Part shown: positions 26,533 to 34,621 of the stretch, piece after piece
Layout: every line of letters starts with the position of its first letter
Numbering within the stretch: position 1 is the first letter of the stretch
From: Bacteroidia bacterium
GTDB lineage: Bacteria > Bacteroidota > Bacteroidia > NS11-12g > UBA9320
Assembly: GCA_018402155.1 (NCBI GenBank)
Contig: JAGYJG010000001.1
Location: 1,632,501-1,696,500 of the forward strand
Direction of reading: 5' to 3'
DNA length: 64,000 bases
Translations under genes and position numbers: made by a program
Notes under the pieces: model-generated
The model's input: the letters and a program-made list of their open reading frames with translations, nothing else
The model's database searches: none
Told to the model about the DNA's origin: nothing

Positions 26533-28422
26533 TTAATACGCGCGCTCCAAATTTCCTTGCATATAATATACATAGCTTCTATTTACCACTTGATTACCTC
26601 CAGGGGTGGGATAATTTCCAGAAAAATACCAATCTCCCAAATGATTAGGACACGAGCTATGAAGACTTTGTATAGATTGATATACAATTTCCACTTCAGC
26701 ATTCATCCCTTCTGGTGTCACCAATCTCCCAATTTCAGATTCTATTTCCTGGTCGGTATAGCGATCATAGAGCATTTTTACTTTGTTTTCCATTTCCTCT
26801 ATGGGTTTTTTCAACTCTGCTACACACGCATCCAACACCTCATTCATAAAAACCTCATTTCCATCTTTTACCAGTAAACTTTTTACTGCTTGAAAAGCAA
26901 TAAATTCATTCATTCTACTCATATCTATGCCATAGCAATCGGGATATTTTATAATAGGCGCACTAGATGCCACAATAATTTTTTTGGGTCCTAGGCGGTC
27001 TAGTATGCGCAAAATACTCTTTTTTAGTGTGGTTCCCCTCACAATACTATCATCTACCACTACTAGTGTGTCTGAGGGTTTCACAACCTCATAAGTCACG
27101 TCGTATCCATTGCCTACCAAATCATCTCTACCTTCATCTTGAGCTATAAAAGTTCTAATTTTAGCATCTTTTACGAGCAATTTCTCGCGTCTTATTTTTA
27201 CAGAGAGCAGTTTGTCTATAGCTTGAGGTGTGGCATCTGCGCCCAATTTTAATATTTGCTCCCTTTTCCACTTATCGAGGTACTTATATACCCCGTCAAT
27301 AAGTCCATAATAGGAAGTAGCAGCAGTGTTAGGTATGTATGAAAATACTGTAGATCGGATATCAAAATCCAATCTTTTCAAAATATCTCGAGATAGTTTC
27401 CTTCCCAACCGTTTGCGTTCTTCATGTATTTTACCGTCGCTACCTCTCGAAAAATAAATACGCTCAAAACTACAAGACAATCGTTCCTTAGCTTCTAGTA
27501 TCTGTTTTTCCTCGTAGCTGCCGTCACGTTTCACAATAAGTGCGTGCCCTGGTTTCACTTCTTTGAGGTCGTGCAATTGTAAATCAAATGCTGTTTGTAT
27601 GGCCGGTCGTTCACTAGCTACCACTACCACCTCATCATTTGCCCAATAATAATTGGGTCTAATACCATTGGGGTCGCGCATCACAAAGGCATTTCCATCT
27701 CCTATGAGACCTACCATGTTGTATCCTCCATCTACACTCTTAAAAGCATTTTTCAATACATTTTCAAGATTTAAGTTATTTTTGATGTATTCGGCAGCTA
27801 CCAAACTATCCATGGTATTTTCTTTACAATATTTATATAACCTCTCGTTCTCATCATCCAAAAAATGACCTATTTTTTCGAGCATAGTAACATTATCACT
27901 TATTTCTTTGGGGTGCTGTCCCAAGTCTATTAATTGTTGGTACATTTCATGAACGTTGGTTACATTATAATTACCTGCTAGTACCAGGTTTCTACTCATC
28001 CAGTTGTTTTGTCTCAAAAATGGATGGATATTCTCCACACTATTTTTGCCATGAGTAGCATAACGCAAATGGCCCAAAAGTAACTCGCCGGCATACGGAT
28101 AGTTTTTTTTGAGCCAGGTAGTATCCTGGACGTTATTTTGATCTAGCAGTTTATATTTTTTATTTATGCGCTCAAAAAGTATAGACACAGCTGCAGCACC
28201 TTGTGCCCGCTCCCTAGCAATATATCTACTACCATATTGTGGATCTAGTTTTATCACTGCCATACCAGAGCCGTCTTGTCCCCTGTTGAGTTGCTTATTC
28301 ATCAACAATTGCAATTTTTTTAGCCCCCATAGTTCGGTGCCATATTTTTCTTTGTAAAATTCTAGTGGTTTTCTTAGCCTTATAAAGGCTACTCCACACT
28401 CGTGTTTTATAGGATCGCTCAT
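26533..28422 (-). CDS. purF: Amidophosphoribosyltransferase (Ntn-type glutamine PRPP amidotransferase)
   Basis: First step of purine synthesis: PRPP plus glutamine gives phosphoribosylamine. From ATG 28422 it has 629 residues and starts MSDPIKHECGVAFIRL, so the catalytic Cys9 becomes N-terminal after removal of an eight-residue propeptide. An in-frame ATG at 28443 would lengthen it and is unlikely. The glutaminase domain shows NRGQDGSGMAV, GHLRYATHG and DPNGIRP. The phosphoribosyltransferase domain shows the PRPP loop VVVDDSIVRGTTLKKSI. It is longer than E. coli PurF (about 505) and matches the long Bacteroidota form with an extra region between domains. The promoter boxes of purF and aroQ abut. 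Confidence 0.93.
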   Translation of the reverse strand: MSDPIKHECGVAFIRLRKPLEFYKEKYGTELWGLKKLQLLMNKQLNRGQDGSGMAVIKLDPQYGSRYIARERAQGAAAVSILFERINKKYKLLDQNNVQDTTWLKKNYPYAGELLLGHLRYATHGKNSVENIHPFLRQNNWMSRNLVLAGNYNVTNVHEMYQQLIDLGQHPKEISDNVTMLEKIGHFLDDENERLYKYCKENTMDSLVAAEYIKNNLNLENVLKNAFKSVDGGYNMVGLIGDGNAFVMRDPNGIRPNYYWANDEVVVVASERPAIQTAFDLQLHDLKEVKPGHALIVKRDGSYEEKQILEAKERLSCSFERIYFSRGSDGKIHEERKRLGRKLSRDILKRLDFDIRSTVFSYIPNTAATSYYGLIDGVYKYLDKWKREQILKLGADATPQAIDKLLSVKIRREKLLVKDAKIRTFIAQDEGRDDLVGNGYDVTYEVVKPSDTLVVVDDSIVRGTTLKKSILRILDRLGPKKIIVASSAPIIKYPDCYGIDMSRMNEFIAFQAVKSLLVKDGNEVFMNEVLDACVAELKKPIEEMENKVKMLYDRYTDQEIESEIGRLVTPEGMNAEVEIVYQSIQSLHSSCPNHLGDWYFSGNYPTPGGNQVVNRSYVYYMQGNLERAY

Positions 28423-28440
28423 ATACTGAGATTGAGCAAA

Positions 28441-28448
28441 CAAATGTA
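28441..28448 (-). promoter_or_regulatory. -7-type box TACATTTG for purF
   Basis: An exact TAnnTTTG match on the minus strand, 18 nt before ATG 28422. It directly abuts the aroQ box on the other strand. Confidence 0.5.
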
Positions 28449-28456
28449 TAACTTTG
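28449..28456 (+). promoter_or_regulatory. -7-type box TAACTTTG for aroQ
   Basis: An exact TAnnTTTG match, 23 nt before ATG 28480, back to back with the purF box. Confidence 0.5.
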
Positions 28457-28479
28457 AAGCATCAAAAACGGTAATAAAA

Positions 28480-28902
28480 ATGAAAATACTAGTAATAAAT
28501 GGTCCGAACCTAAATCTTTTGGGAAAGCGCGAACCGGGTATATATGGTACCAAAGGATTTGACGACTATTTACAAGAGCTTAAACTCGGATTTCCCAGCC
28601 TTCAGATAGATTATTTTCAAAGCAATGTAGAAGGAGAACTAATCGACAAACTGCACTTTACCGAAAATCAGGAATACAAGGGAATAGTTCTAAATGCTGG
28701 TGGCTACGCCCACAGCTCTATAGCACTAGCAGATGCAGTAGCAGCTATTCAAACTCCAGTAGTAGGAGTGCACATCTCAAATATTTATATCCGCGAAAAA
28801 GAGCGGCACACTGAGCTCCTTGCACAGTACTGTATAGGGGGTATTTACGGACTTGGTCTGCAGGGTTACGCCCTTGCTATCAGTCATTTTATAAATCTAT
28901 GA
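28480..28902 (+). CDS. aroQ: 3-dehydroquinate dehydratase, type II
   Basis: Third enzyme of the shikimate pathway. From ATG 28480 it has 140 residues, the normal type II size. Active-site features: NGPNLNLLGKREPGIYG with Arg17 and Tyr22, FQSNVEGELIDKLH, the substrate-binding NAGGYAHSSIALADAV, and HISNIYIREKERH. In-frame codons upstream would place the start inside the purF promoter and are rejected. It is divergent from purF. Its stop lies 14 bp inside the 3' end of the convergent glycosyltransferase gene. Confidence 0.95.
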   Translation: MKILVINGPNLNLLGKREPGIYGTKGFDDYLQELKLGFPSLQIDYFQSNVEGELIDKLHFTENQEYKGIVLNAGGYAHSSIALADAVAAIQTPVVGVHISNIYIREKERHTELLAQYCIGGIYGLGLQGYALAISHFINL

Positions 28903-29902
28903 ATCGTTTTTTGCCCTTCACAAAATATTGCCAAACAACACTTTTAGGATAAAGTGCCACTGGTGAGTCGCCGAGCATTTTTATATCCTGCCGTTTTTTT
29001 AAGACTTTACCACTATTTTTCCAAAATGCAAGATGTGCTTTTATGATGTTAAAGAACACAGAATATTTTCCGCTTGCTATAAATTTTATTGCCGATATGC
29101 CATCTAATACCATGCGCCAAAGGATTATCAAAAACCAAAATGGAGACGAATGATTTTTGGCCAGAAGGTATAAATTGTTTCTAAAATTGAGAAAATACTT
29201 ACGGTCAGAACCCTCTGCTAACGTACCTCCTCCTAAGTGAAAGACAACCGACTCCGGCTGCACCATTACAGTATATCCCAAGCGCTGCAGCCTCCAGCAC
29301 AAATCAATTTCTTCCATATGAGCAAAAAAATCAGCATCTAATTTTCCGGCCTTACGAAAAGCCTCCGCACGAACAAAAATACAAGCTCCTGTAGCCCAAA
29401 AAACATTCACAGGCTCATCATATTGCCCTCGGTCCTCTTCTAACGTATCAAATATACGGCCACGGCAAAAAGGGTATCCCCACTTATCCAAAAAACCTCC
29501 GCTAGCCCCGGCATATTCAAATTTTCCATTACTTTTTTCATCCAATATTTTAGGTTGAAGAGCACCTATTTTAGAATCTTGCTCTGCTATTTCTACTAGT
29601 GGATTAAGCCAATTGGCTGGAACCCTTACATCGCTATTAAGCAGTACATAGTAATCTGCATCTATTTGATCTAGCGCCCAATTGTACCCGCCAGCGTAGC
29701 CATAGTTTTGTGGAGATACTAGAAGCTCTACTTGTCCTGTAAAATGCGTTCTGACATAGTCCGCAGAATCATCTGTAGATGCATTATCTACCACCCACAC
29801 TGTTTTTGAGGCATAACTACTAGCCACTACTCCGGGCAAAAATTGCTCTAGCAGTGCACGGGTGTTGTAATTGAGTATCACAATGGCTACACTAGGATGC
29901 AT
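28889..29902 (-). CDS. Family 2 glycosyltransferase
   Basis: 337 residues, GT-A fold. The N-terminal nucleotide-sugar region is VAIVILNYNTRALLEQFLPGVVAS, with VVDNASTDD at 37-45 and the DxD-like site in LLNSDVRV (89-92 NSDV). ATGACIFVRAEAFRKAGKLDADFFAHMEEIDLCWRLQRLGY is the acceptor-side signature of rhamnosyl/GlcNAc-transferase-like GT2 proteins. A hydrophobic segment near 264-283 (PFWFLIILWRMVLDGISAIKF) may associate with the membrane. The acceptor is unknown; cell-surface polysaccharide is the usual target. It probably shares a transcript with the upstream unknown gene (14 bp gap) and overlaps the aroQ end. Confidence 0.88.
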   Translation of the reverse strand: MHPSVAIVILNYNTRALLEQFLPGVVASSYASKTVWVVDNASTDDSADYVRTHFTGQVELLVSPQNYGYAGGYNWALDQIDADYYVLLNSDVRVPANWLNPLVEIAEQDSKIGALQPKILDEKSNGKFEYAGASGGFLDKWGYPFCRGRIFDTLEEDRGQYDEPVNVFWATGACIFVRAEAFRKAGKLDADFFAHMEEIDLCWRLQRLGYTVMVQPESVVFHLGGGTLAEGSDRKYFLNFRNNLYLLAKNHSSPFWFLIILWRMVLDGISAIKFIASGKYSVFFNIIKAHLAFWKNSGKVLKKRQDIKMLGDSPVALYPKSVVWQYFVKGKKRFIDL

Positions 29903-29916
29903 ATCTGTTCTCTAAA

Positions 29917-30294
29917 CTATCCTTTGGCTGTAAAAATAAATTTCATTATCTGTGGGTGTACCAGCAGCACGCAGTATTTGTCAGTGTGTATCAAAAATTG
30001 TTTTTTAAAATCCTCCTCACGCTCCTTTACCACTATAGACCTAGCAGTTAGTTCCTCTAATGTGCTAGCGCTATAGTTGTAGTTTGTATGGTACTCGTCT
30101 TTGTCTATAACCTGCTGTGCTATTGCAAGTTTTTCAGGATGGGCTAACACTACAGGAAACTTAGAATATCCGCCGTCTACGATAGCTTTTACAATCTCGC
30201 TGAGCTCTTTTTGGAGCAACTTTACATCACTTTCTAAGTTATATAAAAATTCCTTTTCTTCTTGTAGTATACTTTTTTCCATAGTTTGATGCAT
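29917..30294 (-). CDS. Uncharacterised soluble protein upstream of GT2
   Basis: About 125 residues from ATG 30294 (MHQTMEKSILQ). A TTG start at 30336 would add 14 residues but would run into a 16 bp palindrome with promoter-like bases. The N-terminal half (about 7-42) is helical with heptad-like leucines (EEKEFLYNLESDVKLLQKELSEIVKAIV), and the C-terminal part is mixed alpha/beta (FPVVLAHPEKLAIAQQVIDKDEYHTNYNY, DKYCVLLVHPQIMKFIF). It contains no Cys cluster, signal peptide or known motif. It is probably co-transcribed with the glycosyltransferase. Function unknown. Confidence 0.65.
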   Translation of the reverse strand: MHQTMEKSILQEEKEFLYNLESDVKLLQKELSEIVKAIVDGGYSKFPVVLAHPEKLAIAQQVIDKDEYHTNYNYSASTLEELTARSIVVKEREEDFKKQFLIHTDKYCVLLVHPQIMKFIFTAKG

Positions 30295-30324
30295 ATTTTC
30301 ACTAATCAAAATCAACTTTTCTTT

Positions 30325-30340
30325 ACTTTTGTACAAAAGT
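30325..30340. promoter_or_regulatory. Perfect 16 bp palindrome in divergent region
   Basis: ACTTTTGTACAAAAGT is a perfect inverted repeat in the 109 bp between the unknown leftward gene and the first LVIVD lipoprotein gene. The + strand bases TACTTTTG (30324-30331) fit a -7 box for the lipoprotein gene. It could be an operator or overlapping promoters; function not shown. Confidence 0.4.
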
Positions 30341-30403
30341 CAACAAATTTTCACGGTTTATGGGGCTAACTGTTTCTTTATTGAATAATTTTACTATCAC
30401 ATT

Positions 30404-30961
30404 ATGAACAACATTATTGTATTTTTAATCTTACTTATAATCCTACCCTCCGCTTGTACTGAGCGCGAAGTCCAAGAAACAGTCTTAGGGCTTAGACCCG
30501 TCTACGGAACTATAAATGATTTAAGGGCCTCCATCAAAACAATAGAAAGCATGCCTATGAAAACCGTTGGTAAAATCTATGTATACGAAGATAAACTACT
30601 CATCAATGAGGTGACCAAAGGTGTACATATTTTTGACAATTCAAACCCCAAAAGCCCAATACCAATAAAATTTATCACTATTCCCGGAAACCTAGACATA
30701 GCTCTAAAAGATAATTTTATGTATGCTGACATGGGAATAGGTTTAGCCACAATTGACATTAGTAATTTGAACCAAATAGTAGTAACCTCGTTTGACAATA
30801 ACCACGTTAGCAAAGAAAATATGCTGAATCCAACTTCAGAAGCTATACGCCTAATACCCACAGAAAGAGCATACTTTGAATGTCCAGATATATCCAAAGG
30901 AATTATTTTAAACTGGGAAATACACCAAATGCCAAAACCCGAATGCTATGTAACTCACTAA
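30404..30961 (+). CDS. LVIVD-repeat lipoprotein 1
   Basis: 185 residues. The N-terminal hydrophobic stretch ends in LPSAC (Cys18), a lipoprotein signal. The body holds LVIVD-type propeller repeats (GKIYVYEDKLLINEVTKGVHIFDNSNPKSPIPIKFITIPGNLDIALKDNFMYADMGIGLATIDISN). The C-terminus FECPDISKGIILNWEIHQMPKPECY is typical of a Bacteroidota family of this size, so it appears full-length. It is followed 17 bp later by a second, related lipoprotein gene. The family is usually exported and anchored in the envelope; the ligand is unknown. Confidence 0.78.
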   Translation: MNNIIVFLILLIILPSACTEREVQETVLGLRPVYGTINDLRASIKTIESMPMKTVGKIYVYEDKLLINEVTKGVHIFDNSNPKSPIPIKFITIPGNLDIALKDNFMYADMGIGLATIDISNLNQIVVTSFDNNHVSKENMLNPTSEAIRLIPTERAYFECPDISKGIILNWEIHQMPKPECYVTH

Positions 30962-30978
30962 TTGAAAGCCAAAAAATC

Positions 30979-31734
30979 ATGAAAAAGATACTTATAACGC
31001 TCTGCCTTCTCATACTTTTAGGATGTAGCGAAGAAAGCGCCTCTCCCAATACGACCAGTGAGGCTATATCTGGCAGCGGCACTACCGGCCAAGGAGGCTC
31101 ATTGGCACGCTTTACCATTGCCAAAAACCACCTGTACGTAGCTACCTCATCAGAGCTTTTCACCTACTCTCTAGCCAAATCAAACCAGCCCACTTTTCTG
31201 AAAAAAATAGACTTAAGCGCAGGAGTAGAAACTATTTTTTCTTTGGGAAACTATCTATACCTAGGCACACAAAATGGCTTGTTAATTTTTAATATAACCA
31301 ATGCATCTTCTCCCACTTTTACATCAAACTACTGGCACATCACGAGCTGCGACCCTGTAGTGGCCAATCAAAATTACGCATTTGTAACCTTGCGCGATGG
31401 GTCTGAGTGCCGGAGAGGTCAAAACCGACTCGACGTTATTGATATTCGTGATAAAACAAATCCCCGCCAAGTGAGCAGTACAATTTTGACCCAGCCAATA
31501 GGTTTAGGAATATATAATGACTTATTATTCGTGTGTGACAATGGTAGTATAAAATGTTTCACTATTGCCACTCCAACAAATCCTCTACTGCAAAGTGTGA
31601 CACAGCTAGCAGGTGTTTTTGACATTATTATAAACAGAGATTACTTATTGGCTGTGCACTCACTTGGGGTGGCCCAATACAGCATAGCTAGAAATGGAAC
31701 ATTAACATTGCAAAGTACTATTACCACAGATTGA
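30979..31734 (+). CDS. LVIVD-repeat lipoprotein 2
   Basis: 251 residues from ATG 30979 (MKKILITLCLLILLGCSEE; lipobox LLGC, Cys16). An extended reading frame upstream overlaps lipoprotein 1 and is rejected. LVIVD-like repeats appear as YVATSSELFTYSLAKSNQPTFLKKIDL, YLGTQNGLLIFNITNASSPTFTSNY, LDVIDIRDKTNPRQVSS and CFTIATPTNPLLQSVTQLAG. A Gly/Ser-rich linker after the lipid anchor (SGSGTTGQGGS) separates the anchor from the propeller. It forms a tandem pair with lipoprotein 1, probably one transcript. Function unknown; probably outer-membrane or periplasmic. Confidence 0.78.
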   Translation: MKKILITLCLLILLGCSEESASPNTTSEAISGSGTTGQGGSLARFTIAKNHLYVATSSELFTYSLAKSNQPTFLKKIDLSAGVETIFSLGNYLYLGTQNGLLIFNITNASSPTFTSNYWHITSCDPVVANQNYAFVTLRDGSECRRGQNRLDVIDIRDKTNPRQVSSTILTQPIGLGIYNDLLFVCDNGSIKCFTIATPTNPLLQSVTQLAGVFDIIINRDYLLAVHSLGVAQYSIARNGTLTLQSTITTD

Positions 31735-31786
31735 GAGTATTCCACAAAAGCACACAACTAATTACCAGGAAAGAAACTACTATACT

Positions 31787-31924
31787 TTGGATATTTACTT
31801 CACACGATTGGCACACAAATGTGCAAAAAATAATAGCTTGATAAATAACACAACTGGCGAGGGAAAAATTTTAGAAGAAAACGTTAGAAAAGTATTATCC
31901 AAATTTAATACCCCAAATAATTAA
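31787..31924 (+). CDS. Possible small ORF or coding remnant
   Basis: A 45-codon open frame (TTG start) between the LVIVD pair and the acetyltransferase. The translation begins LDIYFTRLAHKCAKNN and ends EENVRKVLSKFNTPNN, Lys/Asn-rich and plausibly helical. The frame is open upstream back to the end of the LVIVD gene, so this may be a remnant of a decayed gene rather than an intact one. There is no good start or promoter. Low support. Confidence 0.2.
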   Translation: MDIYFTRLAHKCAKNNSLINNTTGEGKILEENVRKVLSKFNTPNN

Positions 31925-31996
31925 CCAGTGAAATACCTGCATTTCGCTTATGTATAAACACATTAGAAATAGCTTTAAAATTCTAAACCAATAGTA

Positions 31997-32515
31997 ATGC
32001 ACTTGGATAAAATTGTGACAAAAGAAAAATTATACCACAAAAAAGTTGAAACAGAAGTAGCAATTGCAGACACAGCTAAATTAGCTAAAAGTATATGGAC
32101 GCAGCATTATACGCCGATTATTGGTGGAGCGCAAGTGAAATATATGCTTGCAAAATTTCAAAGTGCTGAGGCCATAGCTAAGCAGCTAAAAGAAGGACAC
32201 CAGTATACCTTATGGACTACCACAAAACCAATTGGTTACCTTGCTCTGTTACATAAAAAAGACTGCCTATTTGTAAGTAAAATATACCTAACACTTGACC
32301 AACGCGGCAAAGGATATGGTAAGCAAATGATAGACTACGTATTAGCAGAAGCAAACATCCACAACCATCTAACCGTGCGTCTCACTGTAAATAAATATAA
32401 TAACCACAGCATAGCATTCTACCAAAAACTGGGTTTCAAAATTATAAATGAGGTAGTTTTTGACATCGGGAACGACTACCAGATGGATGACTACGAAATG
32501 GAGCTAAAGACCTAA
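31997..32515 (+). CDS. GNAT-family N-acetyltransferase
   Basis: 172 residues. The acetyl-CoA pyrophosphate loop is RGKGYG (about 103-108) in YLTLDQRGKGYGKQMIDYVLAEA, preceded by a beta strand FVSKIYL. The C-terminal motif NKYNNHSIAFYQKLGFKIINEVVFDIGNDYQMDDYEMEL is the classical motif B, as in RimI-like and small-molecule acetyltransferases. The N-terminus (KAKSIWTQHYTPIIGGAQVKYML in general form) resembles GNATs that act on amino-acid or polyamine substrates, but the substrate cannot be told. It converges on rlmD with a 9 bp gap. Confidence 0.88.
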   Translation: MHLDKIVTKEKLYHKKVETEVAIADTAKLAKSIWTQHYTPIIGGAQVKYMLAKFQSAEAIAKQLKEGHQYTLWTTTKPIGYLALLHKKDCLFVSKIYLTLDQRGKGYGKQMIDYVLAEANIHNHLTVRLTVNKYNNHSIAFYQKLGFKIINEVVFDIGNDYQMDDYEMELKT

Positions 32516-32523
32516 GAGTACTA

Positions 32524-33930
32524 CTAGCGCAACTCTAGCACCACTACATTTTCTACGTGGTGAGTCTGAGGAAACATATCCACCGCTTGACTTTTCACCG
32601 CCTTATATTTTGCATCTAGGATGGTCAAGTCTCGCGCTTGAGTAGCTGGATTACAGCTCACATATACTATTTTTGGGCAAGCAATTTCAACAAGATAATC
32701 TAGTACTTTAGGGTGCATACCACTACGTGGAGGATCTGTTATTATGATGTCTGGCTTGCCGTGATTAGCATAAAATTCTGCATTAAAAACATCTTTCATA
32801 TCTCCTGCCAAAAACTCAACATTATCAAGACCATTTAGGGCAGCATTTACTTTAGCAGCCTCTATGGCTTCTTCTACTATTTCTACACCTACTGCTTTTC
32901 TTGCAGTTTTGGCGGCTACACAAGTTATGGTACCTGTGCCACAGTACAAGTCATACACTACATCTGTAGGCTGTATCTCTGCAAAATCAATCGCCACATT
33001 ATAAAGGTATTCGGCTTGTACAGGATTGGTTTGAAAAAATGACTTGGGCGAAATATTAAATTTGAGGCCACACAGCTCTTCTTGTATTTCAAAATCTCCT
33101 TTGTATGAAATAAACTCTTGATCAAATACACTGTCATTCAGTTTTGTATTTATACAATAATTTAGGGCTTTAGGTTCAAACTCTAAATTTATGGCCTCCA
33201 TGAGCGGAAGTATTTTATCCATTTCAGGGAGGGCGAAAACAACATTTACCATCCAATCTCCGGCCTTAGTGTTGCGAAGCATTAAATTGCGCATGAGTCC
33301 TCCGTGGTCTTTTAGGTCATAAAAACTATAGTCGTGGGTTATACAATAGTCGTACACAAAATTACGAATATCATTACCCTTATCATCTTGTAGCCAACAT
33401 TTGTCTATGGCTAACACCTTGTCAAACCTACCTGGAGCGTGAAAACCAAGCGCATTTGTGTGTTCAAGTTCGTCTAGACTCTCATTATCGTAAAGCCAGC
33501 GCTTGTTGCTAAAGGTGTATTCCATTTTATTGCGATAAAAGCGTAATTCTTTAGCTGCCAAAATGGGCAAAGTCTGTCCTATTTCCAATTTTCCAATACG
33601 CTGCATGCAGTCTTTGGTCCATTGGTCTTTGAGTTTGGCTTGTGCAGTATAGTCTATGTGCTGCCACTTGCAGCCACCACAAGTGCCATAGTGGGCACAA
33701 AAAGGCTCAACACGCAACTCACTCGGGGTGTGTATTTTTGTTATTTTGGCTAGACTAAATTTCTTTTTTCTTCCCACTATTTGTAGATCTACTACATCTC
33801 CCGGTGCACCATATTTTACAAAAATCACTTTACCTTCAATTTTGGCAAGTGCATTACCTTCTCCTCCAGCATCTAGCAGCTCTATCTGCTCAAAATTCAT
33901 TTGCTGGTCTTTCTTTCTTTTACGTCCCAC
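32524..33930 (-). CDS. rlmD: 23S rRNA (uracil-C5)-methyltransferase, RlmD/TrmA family
   Basis: 468 residues, GTG start at 33930 (MGRKRKKDQQMNFEQIELLD). An N-terminal TRAM RNA-binding domain (about 10-70) is followed by a 4Fe-4S cluster site with Cys78, Cys84, Cys87 (CAHYGTCGGC) and a later Cys in DKCWLQ. The SAM-dependent methyltransferase domain shows DVVYDLYCGTGTITCVAAKTARKAVGVE and DPPRSGMHPKVLDYL, and the catalytic cysteine is in YVSCNPATQARDL near residue 432. Uridine in 23S rRNA is the expected target; paralogs in this family hit other positions, so the exact site is uncertain. It ends 9 bp from the acetyltransferase gene. Confidence 0.9.
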   Translation of the reverse strand: MGRKRKKDQQMNFEQIELLDAGGEGNALAKIEGKVIFVKYGAPGDVVDLQIVGRKKKFSLAKITKIHTPSELRVEPFCAHYGTCGGCKWQHIDYTAQAKLKDQWTKDCMQRIGKLEIGQTLPILAAKELRFYRNKMEYTFSNKRWLYDNESLDELEHTNALGFHAPGRFDKVLAIDKCWLQDDKGNDIRNFVYDYCITHDYSFYDLKDHGGLMRNLMLRNTKAGDWMVNVVFALPEMDKILPLMEAINLEFEPKALNYCINTKLNDSVFDQEFISYKGDFEIQEELCGLKFNISPKSFFQTNPVQAEYLYNVAIDFAEIQPTDVVYDLYCGTGTITCVAAKTARKAVGVEIVEEAIEAAKVNAALNGLDNVEFLAGDMKDVFNAEFYANHGKPDIIITDPPRSGMHPKVLDYLVEIACPKIVYVSCNPATQARDLTILDAKYKAVKSQAVDMFPQTHHVENVVVLELR

Positions 33931-33995
33931 TATGTGTTATTTTTTTTATGTATGGATGAGTGCACTAAGCTTCGCTCAAGGGTAATCTTTCTGCG

Positions 33996-34484
33996 TTATT
34001 TGACTACCGTTTCATGGTACCGTTCTACGTTATCTAACGTTTCGTTAAATTGTATTACATCTTGATATCCAGGAACTTGAAATATTTTATTTGATTTAGG
34101 GACAAAGAAAAAGAACGTAGGATATCCACTAGGTTTATTATTAGAAAGAGCCATGAGCAGTTGCCTTCCAGAAAGTGAATCACCGGACCCTAAAAAATAA
34201 GTTCCTGGTTTTTCTGGATTAAATTTTATTGCAACAAAGTTTTCGTTGAATCGCTGGATAATACTATCATTGGAAAAAGTCTTCTGATCCATCACCTTGC
34301 ACCATCCACACCAGTCTGTATAGCAATCTATTACAGCTATTTTGCCTTCTTTTTTAGCAAGTTCAAAGCCTGTATTGAAATCGTACCATTGTATTGCCCG
34401 CTTACTGTCTATAGTTTTTGGGACTTTGTAAGTTGCACTTAATACAATAGGAAGAATAAATAAGAATAAGATAATTTTTTTCAT
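33996..34484 (-). CDS. Thioredoxin-fold protein with WCGWC motif
   Basis: 162 residues from ATG 34484 (MKKIILFLFILPIVLSA, a signal peptide). In-frame ATG 34493 and codons further upstream exist. The thioredoxin active site is CxxC at Cys59-Cys62 in TDWCGWCKVMDQKTFSND, as in DsbD-gamma-like and Thioredoxin_7 proteins. Cis-Pro is in PSGYPTFFFFVP. The signal peptide places it in the periplasm or membrane. It likely handles disulfide exchange, possibly in maturation of exported proteins. It lies between hutU and rlmD on the same strand but with gaps of 137 and 65 bp. Confidence 0.82.
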   Translation of the reverse strand: MKKIILFLFILPIVLSATYKVPKTIDSKRAIQWYDFNTGFELAKKEGKIAVIDCYTDWCGWCKVMDQKTFSNDSIIQRFNENFVAIKFNPEKPGTYFLGSGDSLSGRQLLMALSNNKPSGYPTFFFFVPKSNKIFQVPGYQDVIQFNETLDNVERYHETVVK

Positions 34485-34493
34485 TTCTGACAT

Positions 34494-34502
34494 ACGAAGG
34501 TA
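34494..34502 (-). promoter_or_regulatory. -7-like box TACCTTCGT before thioredoxin-fold gene
   Basis: A TAnnTTCG variant 9 nt before ATG 34484. Supports the chosen start because the box lies inside any longer reading frame. Confidence 0.35.
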
Positions 34503-34621
34503 ACGCATACCAACCGGATTTATGATTTTTCAGTCTAATTTTAACGCGATATTGACTAAACTATTGGTGCAGCCGTCAGAAACAAATGAGCTATAATAGA
34601 GCTTATCAATTTTGCCCTATT

